Positions 5,715-5,740 of a stretch of DNA of 5,740 bases are shown here, piece by piece. This DNA comes from Candidatus Dadabacteria bacterium. GTDB taxonomy: Bacteria > Desulfobacterota_D > UBA1144 > Nemesobacterales > UBA2774. A model generated the notes under the pieces. That model did no database searches, was not told the DNA's origin, and saw only the letters and a list, made by a program, of their open reading frames with translations. The position numbers were made by a program, and so were the translations under genes. Location: positions 1 through 5,740 of the forward strand of contig SMWY01000103.1 of NCBI GenBank assembly GCA_004356555.1, written 5' to 3'. Each line of letters opens with the position of its first letter. Position 1 is the stretch's first letter.

Positions 5715-5733
5715 GTGCCTAATTCTTAAGCAC
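5715..5733. promoter_or_regulatory. Dyad upstream of the glnB promoter, possible activator or repressor site
   Basis: GTGC at 5715-5718 and GCAC at 5730-5733 frame a 19-base imperfect palindrome in which seven of nine pairs match. It lies roughly 80 bases upstream of the inferred glnB transcription start, a position typical of activator binding. The NtrC consensus has the arms in the opposite order (GCAC then GTGC), so NtrC is not supported. The binding factor, if any, is unknown. Confidence 0.3.
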
Positions 5734-5740
5734 ATGATAC

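Noticed and set aside
5706..5720. A sigma-54-like site upstream of glnB: on the minus strand AGGCAC, five bases, then TTCA
   Set aside because: The -24 GG is present but the required -12 GC is CA, and a better sigma-70-type promoter lies between it and the gene.

Overview
The window is about 5.7 kb of moderately AT-rich bacterial DNA holding two well-known gene blocks. They point at each other and are separated by one unrecognised gene. On the plus strand lie three membrane-arm genes of respiratory complex I, nuoJ-nuoK-nuoL (202-2994). On the minus strand lie the nitrogen-control pair glnB (PII signal protein) and glnA (type I glutamine synthetase), transcribed in the order glnB-glnA (5610 down to 3767). 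Between them, also on the minus strand, is a gene for a small secreted protein of unknown function (3537-3070). No mobile element, CRISPR array, rRNA or tRNA is visible.

The organism looks like a Gram-negative-type bacterium with an electron-transport chain. The glutamine synthetase carries the GSI-beta insertion and the Tyr that is adenylylated, and PII carries Tyr51, so the uridylylation/adenylylation cascade is probably present. Gene style (AGGAGG ribosome sites, two TTG starts) and the glnB-glnA pairing would suit a deltaproteobacterium-like or related lineage. This placement is a guess from protein style, not a demonstrated one.

Region by region: 1-84 is GC-rich and may hold the tail of an upstream gene whose frame cannot be decided. 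85-201 contains small inverted repeats and a good sigma-70-type promoter (129-156) for nuoJKL. 202-2994 is a tightly packed nuoJ-K-L block, and a likely intrinsic terminator follows nuoL at once, so nuoM and nuoN are not next. 2995-3069 is the convergent junction. 3070-3537 is the secreted unknown. 3538-3692 is gene-free and unusually rich in short perfect dyads. 3693-3726 is a strong terminator for glnA. 3767-5610 is the glnBA operon, with a probable promoter at 5645-5673 and a further dyad at 5715-5733.

Functionally, NuoJ, NuoK and NuoL form part of the proton-pumping arm of NADH:quinone oxidoreductase. GlnB senses 2-oxoglutarate, ATP/ADP and (through uridylylation) glutamine, and so controls the GlnA encoded beside it. 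The two blocks share no obvious pathway. I do not see a clearly novel system. The points most worth a second look are the promoter-and-terminator bracketing of nuoJKL without nuoM/N, the two competing starts of glnA, the hairpin over the glnB ribosome site, and the dyad-rich leader of the secreted unknown.
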